Below, piece by piece: positions 28,301 through 39,346 of a DNA stretch of 64,000 nucleotides. The notes under the pieces are model-generated. The model was given only the letters and a program-made list of their open reading frames with translations, made no database searches and had not been told where the DNA came from. Origin of the DNA: Microcebus murinus (lineage: Eukaryota; Chordata; Mammalia; Primates; Cheirogaleidae). Position 1 is the stretch's first letter; every line of letters starts with the position of its first letter. The stretch is from the NCBI RefSeq assembly GCF_040939455.1, contig NC_134109.1, positions 71,019,001 to 71,083,000 of the forward strand, written 5' to 3'. The position numbers and the translations under genes were made by a program.

Positions 28301-31087
28301 TCAGCCTCTTCTGAATCCCGGCCAGAGGGTCACAATAGTCCCCAGGTCATGGACACAGAGCACAGCAACCCCCCAGATTCGGGCTCTTCTGTGCCCACAG
28401 ATCCCACCTGGGGCCCAGAGCGGAGAGGAGAGGAGTCTTCAGGGCATTTCCTGGTCGCTGCCACAGGTACAGCGGCTGGGGGAGGCGGGGGCCTGATCTT
28501 GGCCAGTCCCAAGCTGGGAGCAACCCCATTACCTCCAGAATCCACCCCTGCACCCCCTCCTCCTCCCCCTCCCCCCCCAGGTGTAAGCAGTGGCCACTTG
28601 AACATTCCCCTGATCTTGGAAGAGCTACGGGTGCTGCAGCAGCGGCAGATCCATCAGATGCAGATGACTGAGCAAATTTGCAGGCAGGTTCTGCTGCTTG
28701 GCTCCTTAGGCCAGACAGTGGGTACCCCTGCCAGTCCCTCAGAGCTACCTGGGACAGGGACTGCCTCTTCCACCAAGCCCCTACTACCCCTCTTCAGCCC
28801 CATCAAGCCTGTCCAAACTGGCAAGACACTGGCATCTTCCTCCACCTCCTCCTCCTCTTCCTCAGGGGCAGAAACACCCAAGCAGGCTTTCTTCCACCTT
28901 TACCACCCACTGGGGTCACAGCATCCTTTTTCTGCTGGAGGGGTTGGGCGAACCCACAAACCCACTCCTGCCCCCTCCCCAGCCCTGCCAGGCAGCACAG
29001 ATCAGCTGATTGCCTCGCCTCATCTAGCATTCCCAAGCACCACGGGACTACTGGCAGCACAGTGTCTTGGGGCAGCCCGAGGCCTTGAGGCTGCTGCCTC
29101 CCCAGGGCTCTTGAAGCCAAAGAACGGAAGTGGTGAGCTGGGCTACGGGGAAGTGATGAGTCCCTTAGAGAAGCCTGGTGGAAGGCATAAATGCCGCTTC
29201 TGCGCCAAAGTGTTTGGCAGTGACAGTGCCCTGCAGATCCATCTTCGTTCCCACACGGGTGAGAGGCCCTATAAGTGCAATGTCTGTGGCAACCGCTTCA
29301 CCACCCGCGGCAACCTCAAAGTGCATTTTCACCGGCATCGTGAGAAGTACCCGCACGTACAGATGAACCCTCACCCAGTGCCAGAGCACCTAGACTATGT
29401 CATCACTAGCAGTGGCCTGCCCTATGGTATGTCTGTGCCACCGGAGAAGGTCGAGGAGGAGGCAGCCACGCCAGGTGGAGGTGTCGAACGCAAGCCTCTG
29501 GTGGCTTCTACGACAGCACTCAGTGCCACAGAGAGCCTGACGCTGCTGTCCACTGGTGCTGGCACAGCCACAGCTCCAGGACTCCCTGCTTTCAATAAGT
29601 TTGTGCTCATGAAAGCAGTGGAACCCAAGAGTAAAGCTGATGAAAACACCCCTCCAGGGAGCGAGGGCTCGGCCATCAGTGGGGTGGCAGAAACTGGCAC
29701 AGCAACCCGCATGCAGCTAAGTAAGCTGGTGACTTCGCTACCAAGCTGGGCACTACTTACCAACCACTTCAAGTCTACTGGCAGCTTCCCCTTCCCCTAC
29801 GTGCTAGAGCCCTTGGGGGCCTCACCCTCTGAGACATCGAAGCTGCAGCAACTGGTGGAAAAGATTGACAGACAAGGAGCTGTGGCAGTGGCCTCTACTG
29901 CCTCAGGAGCCTCCACAACCTCTGCCCCTGCACCTTCGTCCTCCAGTTCTTCTGGACCTAACCAGTGTGTCATCTGCCTCCGAGTGCTGAGCTGTCCTCG
30001 GGCCCTACGCCTGCATTATGGACAACATGGAGGTGAGCGGCCCTTCAAATGCAAAGTGTGTGGCAGAGCTTTCTCCACTCGGGGCAATCTACGTGCCCAT
30101 TTCGTGGGCCACAAGGCCAGTCCAGCTGCCCGGGCCCAGAACTCCTGCCCCATTTGCCAGAAGAAGTTCACCAATGCTGTCACTCTGCAGCAGCATGTTC
30201 GGATGCACCTGGGGGGCCAGATCCCCAATGGTAGTACCACACTTCCTGAAGGTGGAGCAGCTGCCCAGGAGAATGGTTCTGAGCAATCTACAGTCCCTGG
30301 GGCAGGGAGCTTCCCCCCACAGCAGTCTCAGCAGCCATCACCAGAAGAGGAGTTGTCTGAGGAGGAGGAGGAGGATGAGGAAGAAGAGGAAGATGTGACT
30401 GATGAAGATTCCCTGGCAGGGAGAGGCTCAGAGAGTGGAGGTGAGAAGGCAATATCAGTGCGAGGTGATTCAGAAGAGGCATCTGGGGCAGAGGAGGAAG
30501 TGGGGGCAGTGGTGGCAGCAGCCACAGCTGGGAAAGAGATGGACAATAATGAGAAAGCAGCTCAACAGTCTTCTCTGCCACCCCTACCACCTGACAGCCT
30601 GGACCAGCCTCAGCAGATGGAGCAGGGAAGCAGTGATGTTTCAGGAGGCAAGGAAGAGGGGGGCAAACCCGAGAGGAGCTCAAGTCCAGTGTTAGCACTC
30701 ACCTCAGAAGGAGAGGGTACCAGCACCACCTTGGGGGAAGAGCTGAGCTTTCAGGAAGCCATGAGAAAGGAACCAGGAGAGAGCAGCAGCAGAAAGGCCT
30801 GTGAAGTGTGTGGCCACACCTTTCCCGGCCAGGCAGCTCTGGAGGAGCATCAGAAGACCCACCCCAAAGAGGGGCCGCTCTTCACTTGTGTCTTCTGCAG
30901 ACAGGGCTTTCTGGAACGGGCCACCCTCAAGAAGCATATGCTGTTGGCTCACCACCAGGTACAGCCCTTTGCCCCCCATGGCCCTCAGAATATTGCTGCT
31001 CTTTCCTTGGTTCCTGGCTGTTCATCTTCCATCACTTCCCCAGGGCTCGCCACCTTTCCCCGAAAAGATGACCCCACAATTCCATGA
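19307..31087 (+). CDS. SALL2: Spalt-like zinc finger transcription factor SALL2
   Basis: Coding exons are 19,307-19,379 (phase 1) and 28,149-31,087, giving 1,003 codons plus TGA; human SALL2 is 1,007 aa. It encodes a nuclear DNA-binding factor with roles in growth control and eye development. Residues 1-12, '[12 protein letters not shown]', are the N-terminal SALL motif known to recruit the NuRD co-repressor. Next come an N-terminal C2HC finger ('[11 protein letters not shown]'), a Pro run, a glutamine-rich helix at about 180-208 (SALL multimerisation region), a C2H2 pair at about 370-421 with the linker 'HTGERPYKC', a C2H2 triplet at about 629-711, an acidic Glu run at about 757-775, and two C-terminal fingers at about 907-960. 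Splice sites are canonical: donor 'ACG|gtgggt', acceptor 'ccccag|GTGATG'. The intron (8.77 kb) contains the second promoter and exon 1A. The C-terminus after residue 961 is read from sequence that could also be spliced out (see the exon 3 entry). Confidence 0.97.
20255..20410. repeat. Possible MER5-like relic
   Basis: 'gggttttccaaacttgccta' and 'ggtctgggaatcaatatctt' suggest a decayed hAT MITE; weak. Confidence 0.35.
20485..20755 (+). repeat. MIR
   Basis: Well-preserved: 'gcctctctatgcctcagttt', 'cctcaactgtaaaatagaga' and 'aatacctggcataaataagt'. Confidence 0.85.
22585..22700 (+). repeat. MIR 5' part
   Basis: 'ctatgtgaccttgggcaagt' followed by a worn 'cccagggtttcag'. Confidence 0.65.
22806..23190 (-). 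mobile_element. Old L1 (L1M-type) 3' UTR fragment
   Basis: 'ttaccattttaaccattttt', 'agtgtacagatcagtggcat', 'cttagcataatgttttcaaa' and 'gttcatccatgctgtagtat' are the typical order of an old L1 3' region read antisense. Confidence 0.7.
23191..23300 (-). repeat. MIR, antisense
   Basis: A 'gagagattaagaaaagttcc' / 'agagctgggactttgacttg' series, the reverse complement order of MIR. Confidence 0.6.
24042..24371 (-). mobile_element. Alu in SALL2 intron 1
   Basis: Antisense Alu flanked by the 16-bp duplication 'tgcctgtcccaatttc' (24,026-24,041 and 24,372-24,387). Confidence 0.93.
24461..24625 (+). mobile_element. MER5A
   Basis: Starts 'tgtggttctcatccttggct' and ends 'gcaaagtttgagaaccactc', with 'aattaattggtctgggatgt' inside. 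This is a near full-length MER5A, with inverted ends. Confidence 0.85.
25345..25470 (+). repeat. MIR
   Basis: 'gtgtgaacttggaaaagtca', 'cttaacctactcaagcttca' and 'atttccttatctataaaa'. Confidence 0.7.
26206..26396 (+). mobile_element. Free left Alu monomer (FLAM) with 3' extra
   Basis: A single 7SL-derived monomer: 'ggctgggcatggtggctcac' to 'gcactccagcctgggtgaca' and 'aaaaaataag' (26,206-26,346), then about 50 bp of extra sequence ending in an A run. The whole is bounded by 'gactcatttca' at 26,195-26,205 and 26,397-26,407. Confidence 0.75.
27380..27684 (+). promoter_or_regulatory. SALL2: SALL2 proximal promoter (P2), GC-rich
   Basis: A GC-rich stretch with repeated 'ctcctcccc' blocks (about 27,412-27,530), then CpG-dense sequence up to the exon 1A ATG. 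A GC box 'aggggcggggag' lies further upstream (about 26,843). No TATA. This is the known type of proximal SALL2 promoter. The exact start site is not visible. Confidence 0.65.
27685..27751 (+). CDS. SALL2: SALL2 alternative first coding exon 1A
   Basis: ATG in a good context ('accATGG') opens 22 codons plus one base, starting '[18 protein letters not shown]', and ends at 'CGAG|gtgcgg'. The phase (1) equals that of distal exon 1, so both join exon 2 at 28,149 in the same frame. The peptide matches the known human E1A isoform start as I remember it. This isoform lacks the 12-residue NuRD-recruiting motif, so it should differ in repression strength. Its protein would be 1,001 aa. Confidence 0.85.
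27760..27796 (+). promoter_or_regulatory. Predicted G-quadruplex tract
   Basis: Six runs of three or more G (27,760-62, 65-67, 70-72, 76-78, 80-84, 92-96) with the first loops of 1-3 nt, starting 9 nt past the exon 1A splice site. It satisfies the usual G3+N1-7 pattern on the transcribed-RNA-like strand. Confidence 0.7.
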
Positions 31088-33160
31088 GCCTGATTTTCTG
31101 TACCTGCTGCCCTTTGATCCAGGGAGCAGAAACCGAGAGCTCCATAGAGAACCTCCTAGATTTATGAGCCTTTATTTTGTTTTTTCCTCTGAGTTCTTTG
31201 ATGCTATGTCCCTAGTGGCATTTCTCTAGTCCTTTCCCTGAGCTTGGAAATTATTGTGCTTACAAGGGGATGGCCCCCTAAGGAATTTTTCTCCCCTCTT
31301 CATTCTTTGTACCTGAGGAAAATAGACTCTCTACAGCTCTCACATTCTCAAGGGGAACCCTCTCCAGCTTCCCTGGGGTGACCCTTCCCTTTCCTCTTTC
31401 CTTCTCCCTTTCCCTTTGGCAGGTGCACCTAAGCACCCACATTTGGAATTGCAGCCGAGCCCAAAGGGGCCGGCAGCTATCTCTGGGGGACACGGCATCA
31501 CTCCTCTCTGGTGACCAGGTCAACCTACAGGACTTCTTGTCCCAGGACCTTCCTGGTCTGCTGGTAGGGGTAGGTCTCCTATCTTTTTGGAACCAGTACA
31601 TTGCTTTCCTGCCAAGTGGCCTGCCCACCAAACCCTGGAGTTGCAACCCCACCTCTACTACCACTTCAGGCTTGGCCTCACCAGTGCTGTTTAACCCAGG
31701 AACTGTGGCTGGGAAGGTCCCTCCAATAACAGCATCCAGAGAGGCCAAGGAGAAGACAGCCCCCCTCCTCCTATTTCAGCCTTCTGCCTCCAAGGCAGTG
31801 CCTGAGAAGCCCATCATAGACGATAAGTAGCAAACTGTACATTCTGTCTCCTGTCCCCTGCTCCAGAAGGTGCCGTCAATGAAGATGCTCCAGTAATTGG
31901 TGGCTCAATCCTATGGCTCAGTGCCCTAGGAGGTAGGGAGAAGTGAAGGGCATAGGACAATTTTCCCAGTAAATCCCTTGTCACATTAAGGCAAAGATGT
32001 TTGTTGGTCGATATGCCAAGACACCTCCAGCTTCTCATTCATCATGGCCTCTTAAAGTTGGGAAACATGCTGATTTCTTGCCAAGAGGTCTCTCATGGGA
32101 TATTTTGGGAAATGTGAAGTTAGTTGCTATCTTTGATGAACATTTTTGGTGAGGGTGGTTGAAGTAATGAGGGAGAATTGAGGAATGTTGCTAAAGCATA
32201 GAGCTTGCTGGGAACTTATGTGATTAAGAAAGGGACATGATGGAAAGGAGGGGACCTCAAATCCTTGTGAATGTGGACATTCTCGTGCATATTCTTTTGG
32301 GCTAATAGTGACATAGAGTGCAGCAGTGCACCAGAGATCATGGGCAATTTCCTAGCACTAGTGTGCTTCTAGTTTTAGATAACTCCCTCTGTTATTCCCT
32401 GACCCCTTGTATTTCCTCATCTTCCTCTCTTGAGACCCCTTTCCTTCCTGTTTTGCCTATCCATGGGCTGGGGCTTGTATCTTTACCACTGTCTGGTTCT
32501 TAGGTTCCCAGACTTTGGGGAATGAGTTCCAGGTGGTATCCTCCCTGCCTCTCCGTCTTGTAATGAGGTGTAGTATTTACTCTTAACATAGGATCATTTG
32601 GAACAGGAGCTCTGAGGAGGAGACAGTGAGGGTTTGCTGTTGACTGACTTGAGTGATGGCTTCTCCTTCAAAGTTGTAGGCTCCAGAGCTTCCTAACTTA
32701 GTAAAATGTCAAGAGCAGACAGGAGAGATATTAGTGTCTTTCCCTCTATCATTAAAGGTGTTTTGACCAAATATTTGTGTTTCTCCTTATTTCATGATTA
32801 AATAGCAGCTGGGGTGTGATATGGGCATTCCCTAACATTGAGATTCCCTTCCCACCTACATCTCCTGCCAAAGCTGAACATATGGTGTTGAAATATTTAA
32901 TTTATTCAGCCTTGTCCTAAAACAACCTTAAATTAATATAATTTCCTGGTGGAGTTTGTGTGCTCAAAAGGCAGCGATTTGCCCACTGTGCCCAGTCATT
33001 GTCTGGGAGGTTTTCTGTTTGCCTAGAACCTTCTACCACCAGGCTTTTATGTTTTGCTTTGTTTTGTTTGGACATTGAAAGCTGTTTCCTTATCAGTCTT
33101 TCCCAATCCCCAGGCTAGCCTACTGCCATCAGTGAATCTGTAGAACCAATGGGAATTAAA
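31088..33160 (+). other. SALL2: SALL2 3' UTR region
   Basis: Sequence after the main stop. It contains the splice-compatible exon 3 coding stretch (31,423-31,830), then non-coding DNA with poly(A)-signal-like ATTAAA at 32,751 and 33,155 and AATAAA at 33,297. Which one ends the transcript cannot be told; 33,155 is favoured only because it gives a plausible length and sits just before the Alu. Confidence 0.5.
31423..31830 (+). CDS. SALL2: SALL2 alternative C-terminal exon 3 (ancestral SALL tail)
   Basis: An open frame of 135 codons plus TAG starts exactly at a strong acceptor: the pyrimidine tract before 'tttggcag|GTGCAC'. A matching donor, 'CACCAG|gtacag', lies inside exon 2 at 30,958/30,959. 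Both are phase 0, so removing 464 bp joins '...HMLLAHHQ' to 'VHLSTHIWN...' and gives a 1,096-aa protein. The encoded start, 'VHLSTHIWNCSRAQRGRQLS', closely follows the tail of SALL1/SALL3/SALL4 ('HMGTHMWN...ARRGRRLS' as remembered). The later 'SFWNQY' block also matches, and the junction falls at the position of the exon 2/3 border in those paralogues. The main SALL2 product would retain the intron and stop at 31,087. The intact frame over about 400 bp argues for use or very recent loss. Not confirmed by transcripts. Confidence 0.75.
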   Translation: MHLSTHIWNCSRAQRGRQLSLGDTASLLSGDQVNLQDFLSQDLPGLLVGVGLLSFWNQYIAFLPSGLPTKPWSCNPTSTTTSGLASPVLFNPGTVAGKVPPITASREAKEKTAPLLLFQPSASKAVPEKPIIDDK

Positions 33161-33308
33161 CTTTATGATCCTTGAGATGTGATGTTATAATCAGAAAGGA
33201 AAAAGAGAGGAATTCAACCCTAATAATTTCTACTGACAAGATAAAGGAGGATTCTTATCATTAAGAATGCAGAGGAAGCACATGTGGGTGGGGTGAAATA
33301 AAAGATTT

Positions 33309-33598
33309 TTTTCTTTTTTGAGACAGTCGCAGTCTGTCACCCAGGCTAGAGTACAGTGGTGTCTGCATAGCTCACTGCAACCACAAATGCCTGGACTCAA
33401 GTGATCCTCCTGCTTCAGGCTCCCGAGGAGCTGGGACCATAGGAACATGCCACTGTGCCCAGCTACTTTTTTCTATTTTTAATAGAGACAAAGTCTCGCT
33501 CTTGCTTAGGCTGGTCTTGAATTCCTGAGCTCAAGCGATCCTCCTGCCTCAGCCTCCCAGAGTGCTAGGGTTATAGGCATGAGCCACTGCACCTGGCC
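33309..33598 (-). mobile_element. Alu (old)
   Basis: Antisense dimer from 'ttttgagacagtcgcagtct' to 'gagccactgcacctggccc', just past the likely SALL2 end. Confidence 0.85.
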
Positions 33599-34900
33599 CA
33601 AAAGATGTATTTTTTAAAAATTCTGTCTCTCCACATGATAAAGATTTGTAAGATCTCACTTTTTTAAAGAATTAAATTTTCTAAATTCTCTAGATTTTTT
33701 TTTATTTTTTTTTTTGCATTTGTAAGATTATAACATCACTACATCTTAGTGCTAAAGGGATGGAACTGGTAAAATGATTTGCCCAAAGTCACTCAGCCTA
33801 TTAGTGGCAAAGTTGAATTAGGAACCCAGGTCAGCAGAATCCCTTTCTTAGTGATCAGAGATGGTGTTCAGTTTCTGCTACATCATTAAGACTCCTGATA
33901 TGAGTTTTGTTGTAAGACAGAAGGAAAGGAGGTGAGTAAACCTATTCTTGGCTTAATTCAAGGTAAAGCTAATGTTTGATTCTAGCTGCCCCCACCAGAG
34001 CAGTACAGATCCCCTTTAAAATATAACTGGTATGCCTCTGACTTCATTTCCTTCTTGATCAATGAATACTAACAGTTCTGGAACTGCTTAGTCAATTGGT
34101 TTTCCTTATGTGCAAAATAAAGTAAAATGTAGCAGTCAAAAAATATATATATAACTGATGAATAGGAACACATGGGAATCTTTAATTCCTGGCAAAGCTT
34201 TGTAAATCTGTTTTTCCTTTCAGCCTATGGAAAGAGGTGGGTCACCAATCCTTCCAGCCACATAACCTCTCCCAGCCCCGCTGGGCATAGATAATACCAT
34301 TTAACTAATTAAACCAGACTTGCCTTCTCTTTAGGTGCCAGTTCCCATTATGGTAACAGCTGTCAGTGAGGCTTCTATTGATGGATACTTCCTCAGGCAG
34401 GCCAGCACTAAGCCTGACTCCCCACGCCCCTTTCTCACAGCTTTACTTTATTTTCTTGTCTGTCTCCTTTTCATTCTTTTTCTTCTGTTCTGCTTTTCTT
34501 CTTTCATTGACCTTTCTTATCTGACAGCTTTTATTTTGTTTTCTTTTCCCTATTCACCCCTATTTATTTTTTCTCTTCTTGGAGCCTTTAATTTCTTCCT
34601 TATTGCAAGTGACCGTATCCCCATCCTCAGCCCCACCATTCCCCACTCTCACTTTTCACTGGATCATCTTTTTGGAAGATGAATTAACTCTAACTTGCTG
34701 GAATGAGTATGTAAATAAGTCCTGTTTGCAAAACACTTATTTTACATGAAACAAACATAGATCTAGTTCAAACTGGATGAATAAAAGCATCTTTATTATA
34801 AGAAGCAAGAGACAGCTTCTTTGCTCATTCATTCAGTTGATATTTTAGGATTTACTTTGTTTCAGAGACCAAGTGTTGGGTAGGTACAAAGGTGAATACT
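33599..34900. other. Intergenic, mostly unique
   Basis: Contains a MIR-like piece (33,720-33,870) and an L2-like piece (about 34,823-34,900). The 115-codon ORF at 34,335 is pyrimidine-rich and lacks a domain. Confidence 0.4.
33720..33870 (-). repeat. MIR, antisense
   Basis: 'gatttgcccaaagtcactca' followed by 'aggaacccaggtcagcagaa'. Confidence 0.65.
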
Positions 34901-34902
34901 GC

Positions 34903-35485
34903 CACGCCTTGCTTAACAACAGGGATATGTTCTGAGAAATGCATCCTTAGGGTGATTTTTGTCATTGTGCAAACATCACAGAGTGTACTTACACAAACCT
35001 ACATGGGATAGCCTATTACATACCTGGACTACATGATATAGCCTATTGCTCCTAGGCTACAATGTTACTGCACTGAATACTGTAGACAATTATAATACAA
35101 TGGTAAGTATTTGTGTATCAAAACATAACAAAGGTATAATAAATATATAGTATATGGTATAAAAGATAAAAAATGGTACACCTGTATAGGGCATTTACCA
35201 TGAATGGAACTTGGAGGACTGGAAGCTACTCTGGTGAGTTAGTGAGTGACTGACAGTGAGTGAATGTGAAAGTCTAGGACATTACTGTACACTAATGTAG
35301 ACTTTATAAACACTGGACATGTAGGCTCACTAAATTTATAAAAATAAAGTAATTGTGCCACAACATTATGATGGCTATACCACCACTAGGTGATAGGAAT
35401 TTTTCAGTTCCATTGTAATCTTATGGGACCACCATCTCACATGTGGTCCATTGTTAACTGAAATTATGTGGCACATGAATGTAAA
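34903..35485. mobile_element. DNA-transposon-like repeat with inverted ends
   Basis: Left end 'ctgccacgccttgcttaaca' and right end 'ttgttaactgaaattatgtg' / 'gcacatgaatgta' are imperfect inverted repeats. Internal blocks such as 'tatagcctattgctcctagg' and 'cttatgggaccaccatctca' match a common primate MITE-type repeat I recognise but cannot name. Internally deleted relative to the long form. Confidence 0.6.
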
Positions 35486-35548
35486 TAAGATACACTTCTG
35501 ACCTTAGAGGAGCTCAGTCTAGGAGAGAAAATGTAAATAGGTACTTTT

Positions 35549-35675
35549 TTTTTTTTAAGAGACAGGGTCTCACTATGTTACCTAGGCTGGACTGAAACTC
35601 CTGGGCTCAAGTGATCCTTCTGTCTCAGCCTCCTGAGTAGCTGGAACTACAGGTGTGCACCGCCATGCCCAGCTT
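35549..35675 (-). mobile_element. Alu left-monomer fragment
   Basis: Antisense single arm, 'aagagacagggtctcactat' to 'caccgccatgcccagc', with a short T tract. Confidence 0.8.
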
Positions 35676-35973
35676 TAAACAGGTACTTTGGTGGTATTCA
35701 TTTATGGTGATAATAAGTACTATGACAGTTATGAACAATGTCCTGTGGGATCCCAGGGGGAGATAAGTAACTCATAATCCAAAGAGGAGGAAGGGGAAGG
35801 GGACATGCAATTCTATTGAATTCAGCCTTCATACTAACCACTGTGAGATATATTAACTCAATCTATGCAGTTACCATTTAAAAATCTATATTAAAAAAAA
35901 CCCAAAACTATAGAAGATCCATCATGCCCCCTCTGGCAGAGAGAGAGATGTGCTGCCTTTGAAATGCTACTTC

Positions 35974-36299
35974 AGGCCAGGGCACAGTGCCTCACACCTA
36001 TAATCCTAGCACTCTGGGAGGCCAAGGTGGGCAGATTGCTTGAGGTCAGGAGTTCGAAACCAGCCTGAGAAAGAGTGAGACCCCGTCTCTACTATAAATA
36101 GAAATTACTTGGCCAACTAATATATATAGAAAAAATTAGCCGGGCATGGTGGTGCATGCCTATAGTCCCAGCTACTTGGGAGGCTGAGGCAGAGGATTGC
36201 TTGAGCCCAGGAGTTGAGGTTGCTGTGAGCTAGGCTGACACCAGGCACTCACTCTAGCCTGGGCAACAAAGTGAGACTCTGTCTCCAAAAAAAAAAAAG
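35974..36299 (+). mobile_element. Alu, strepsirrhine type
   Basis: Full dimer with the lineage-specific middle and right arm, and an A tail interrupted by CC. Confidence 0.9.
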
Positions 36300-37997
36300 G
36301 CAACTTCAAGAAACAACTGGCTACCTACCTGCAAGGATCCTGGTTATCCCTGTCCTCTTCTTCAGCCCCTGGCCCCAAACAGCATGGTACAGTGCTTGGC
36401 CACTCCCATGGAACTTAGGACTCTAATGAACAATCTTTGCTCTGGAACTCCCTATTGGGCTGACAGAGACTTTGTCATGTCTGCATCTCAGTTTGACAGC
36501 TCTCTCTGCCCAGTTCTGCTTTCTCCTTCCTTTCCTTTTACAGGTATTACTCCAGTAAAACTTTTGGAATCCTGTCTCAGCATCTGCTTCTCAGAGAATT
36601 CACCCCTGAAAAAGGTCCAGATTCTCTTGGGATGTTTTTCTGTCTCACAAACTCCTGCACCTGGGACTCTGGTTACCATTCCTGAACTTCTTTGTCAACC
36701 AATGAATATTTTTCTCCTGATCCTCAAAACATATTTTACTAGTCTTATTCTCAATTAGGCCCAACTTTGACTTCCATTTACATTTCCTTGTCTTTTCTAA
36801 CTTTTAGTAACTGTAGATTGGCTAACCCTCATGGACATTTTGCTTTTGGTCAAATAGTAAAAAACTGAGTATGAACAAGATTTAATAAAAAAAACCCATT
36901 CAGCCAAAGAACCAAGTAAGCAATGCAGTATTTGGCCAGTACCATGGGTGTTGCAATAATGCATTGCTATGCAAGTAACCATTTCAAAACTTAGTGACTC
37001 AATATTTATGTAATTGCTTATGATTGCATGGATTGCCTGGGTAGGCCCAGATAGGATGGCTGTACTGAAAACATGTCTATGTTTCATGTGGTGAGGGCTG
37101 GGCTCACTCAGGCAGCTTTGATTTGGGCTAGGGGATATAAGATCGCCTCACTTCTGGCCCTCAGATGGAGGCTGGAATGCTGGACCCTCTGTCCTTTTCT
37201 TTTATCCAATAGGGGCTCTCTCTCTCTTTTCAAGTGTTCTCTCTTATCAGGGTAACTAAACTCCCATGAAGGGACAGGGCTCCAAGAGAACAAAAATAAA
37301 AGCTTCACGGCCTCTTAAGGACTAGGCTTTGGAATTTAGGGAATATCACTACTGCCACATTCTGTTGGCAGAAAGAATTCCTTTATTTGTAAGCATATGC
37401 TAAATGGCCCTCCTGTCCTTCTAAAATTTGCACAATTTATTACTATAATAATTAACCCAAAGTGAATGTGAAAGTAAAGACTTCTCTGAGGGTTGCCTTT
37501 GATTTGGTTGACTTTCAAGAGTACCTTTGCTACTTCCTCATTTTCCTCCATATGTGAGGGGTGGCAATCCAGACTTTAGGTATCCTAAATTCCATCAGAA
37601 ACTGAATCTCTTCCACTAGAAAATTCTTCCTTTCCTAAAAAAATTTGCTTATGATGATGTGTAGGGCCTTGACCTTTGAAATCCTGTCTTTAGGATGAAT
37701 CAACTTCCTTCATCTTCTGCAAGGTTATATCCAATACTCTCTTTCTCCACTAAGATTATTTAATCTTACTGCTGTATAATTTATATATATTTCATTTTTA
37801 TGTGTTAAAGACCTTGGAAGAACAGTGATTTTATAAAATGAAGAACACAATAGTCTGGTTTCTCTTCAGATTGTATAAATCTTTCACCTTTTACTAAAAT
37901 GAAGAACACAAATTTGTGAACAATTAACTCTAACAATTCAATAATACAACAACAATGGGAGTATCTCACTTTAGTAATAATACATATCTAAATACAG
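36300..37997. other. Intergenic with a decayed repeat
   Basis: A segment at about 36,950-37,400 ('caaaacttagtgactcaata', 'gggctcactcaggcagcttt') looks like an old interspersed repeat of unknown family. ORFs (for example 36,384-36,758) carry no domain. Confidence 0.4.
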
Positions 37998-38325
<328 letters not shown>

Positions 38326-38874
38326 CAGGATATACCCCAAATGAAAGAACAAAAGCAAAAAGACCCCCTTGGTAATTTTCCTGGGGGCAACTGTTAGATC
38401 CAGGTTATTGAAGGAAGCAGAGACCCTAAGTACAGCATTCTGCTTGGGTAACCTTCCATGACCTCACATCGGGTCAACTCTCTCAAGAGTATTTCAGCTG
38501 AGGAAGATAGTACTATTATGAGCCTATATTCATTTCTGTGTCCTCTACTTCAATGCTCATGTAGAAAGTCATACATCTCAAAGATACTGTAAATTCTCTA
38601 CTAAGTAAATTAAGTTCAGAAATGAATGAGATGGAAATGAATATTTTGATCATTACTGAATCTCTACAGTACCTAGCACATCATAGTCACTCAATAAATG
38701 CTTGCTGAATAAATGGGTGAAACTGTCACATTCCAGTAACATATGTTTCTTCTCAACAGCCCTCGTATTCACCCCTTCCTTTCCATTACTATCCTTAGCC
38801 CGCTTTTAGTTTGTTAAAATTCTTATTTGTTTCAGGAAAATCCCAGTATAGGATAGAAAAACTGCCCTCCAAGC
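38326..38874. other. Unique intergenic DNA
   Basis: Only a short L2/MIR-like scrap ('cactcaataaatgcttgctg') recognised. Confidence 0.4.
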
Positions 38875-39250
38875 TGAGATGGTGCAGAGAGACCAAAGAA
38901 ATGGCTCAGACCAATTCAGCTTGGCAAGTTAGATGAGTTTATTAAAGATTACTTACATAGGGCTCTCATTCCTGGTCAAGAAAGGAATCCTCTGGGCACT
39001 CACTCCTGGGCAGTAGCAGGAGTTCTTTAGAGAGTAAGATCCACACTGCCTGTCCAGTTGAGGAGCCTTGAATTTCTTTCTGGTAAGTGACACGGAGCTC
39101 TCTCTCTCTGCATCATTGTGAATTTACATACAATATAGGATTAGCATGCACAGTACTTCCCTTTAGGTAGGGACTTTAGTGTTACAATTAACTAAAGGGT
39201 ACTAAGGCAACTAAAGCAGCTTAAAACAGTTCAAACTTGTTTTAAGACTT
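38875..39250 (-). mobile_element. Candidate solo LTR of an endogenous retrovirus
   Basis: Read on the minus strand, a unique U3-like segment leads to 'aataaactcatctaacttgc' and then a U5-like end 'ggtctctctgcaccatctca', finishing in CA. That is the R-U5 layout of gammaretrovirus-like LTRs. No coding retroviral sequence is attached. The outer boundary and target duplication could not be fixed. Confidence 0.45.
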
Positions 39251-39278
39251 ATGTCCATCCATGCAAAAGGAACCACTT

Positions 39279-39346
39279 AAGAATATTTTACTTATTTCTG
39301 ACTTCATTTCCTCTTAAAAAAAAAAAAAAAAAAGAATATTTTACTT
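39279..39346 (+). mobile_element. Tiny poly(A) insertion with target duplication
   Basis: 'aagaatattttactt' occurs at 39,279-39,293 and 39,332-39,346, bracketing a 38-bp insert: about 21 nt of source sequence plus a run of A. This is the signature of an extremely 5'-truncated L1-mediated insertion. Confidence 0.75.

Noticed and set aside
34335..34682. 115-codon ORF rich in Phe/Leu
   Set aside because: It comes from a pyrimidine-rich tract and mimics membrane segments by composition only.
36384..36758. 124-codon ORF between SALL2 and METTL3
   Set aside because: No domain and surrounded by repeat relics; probably random.
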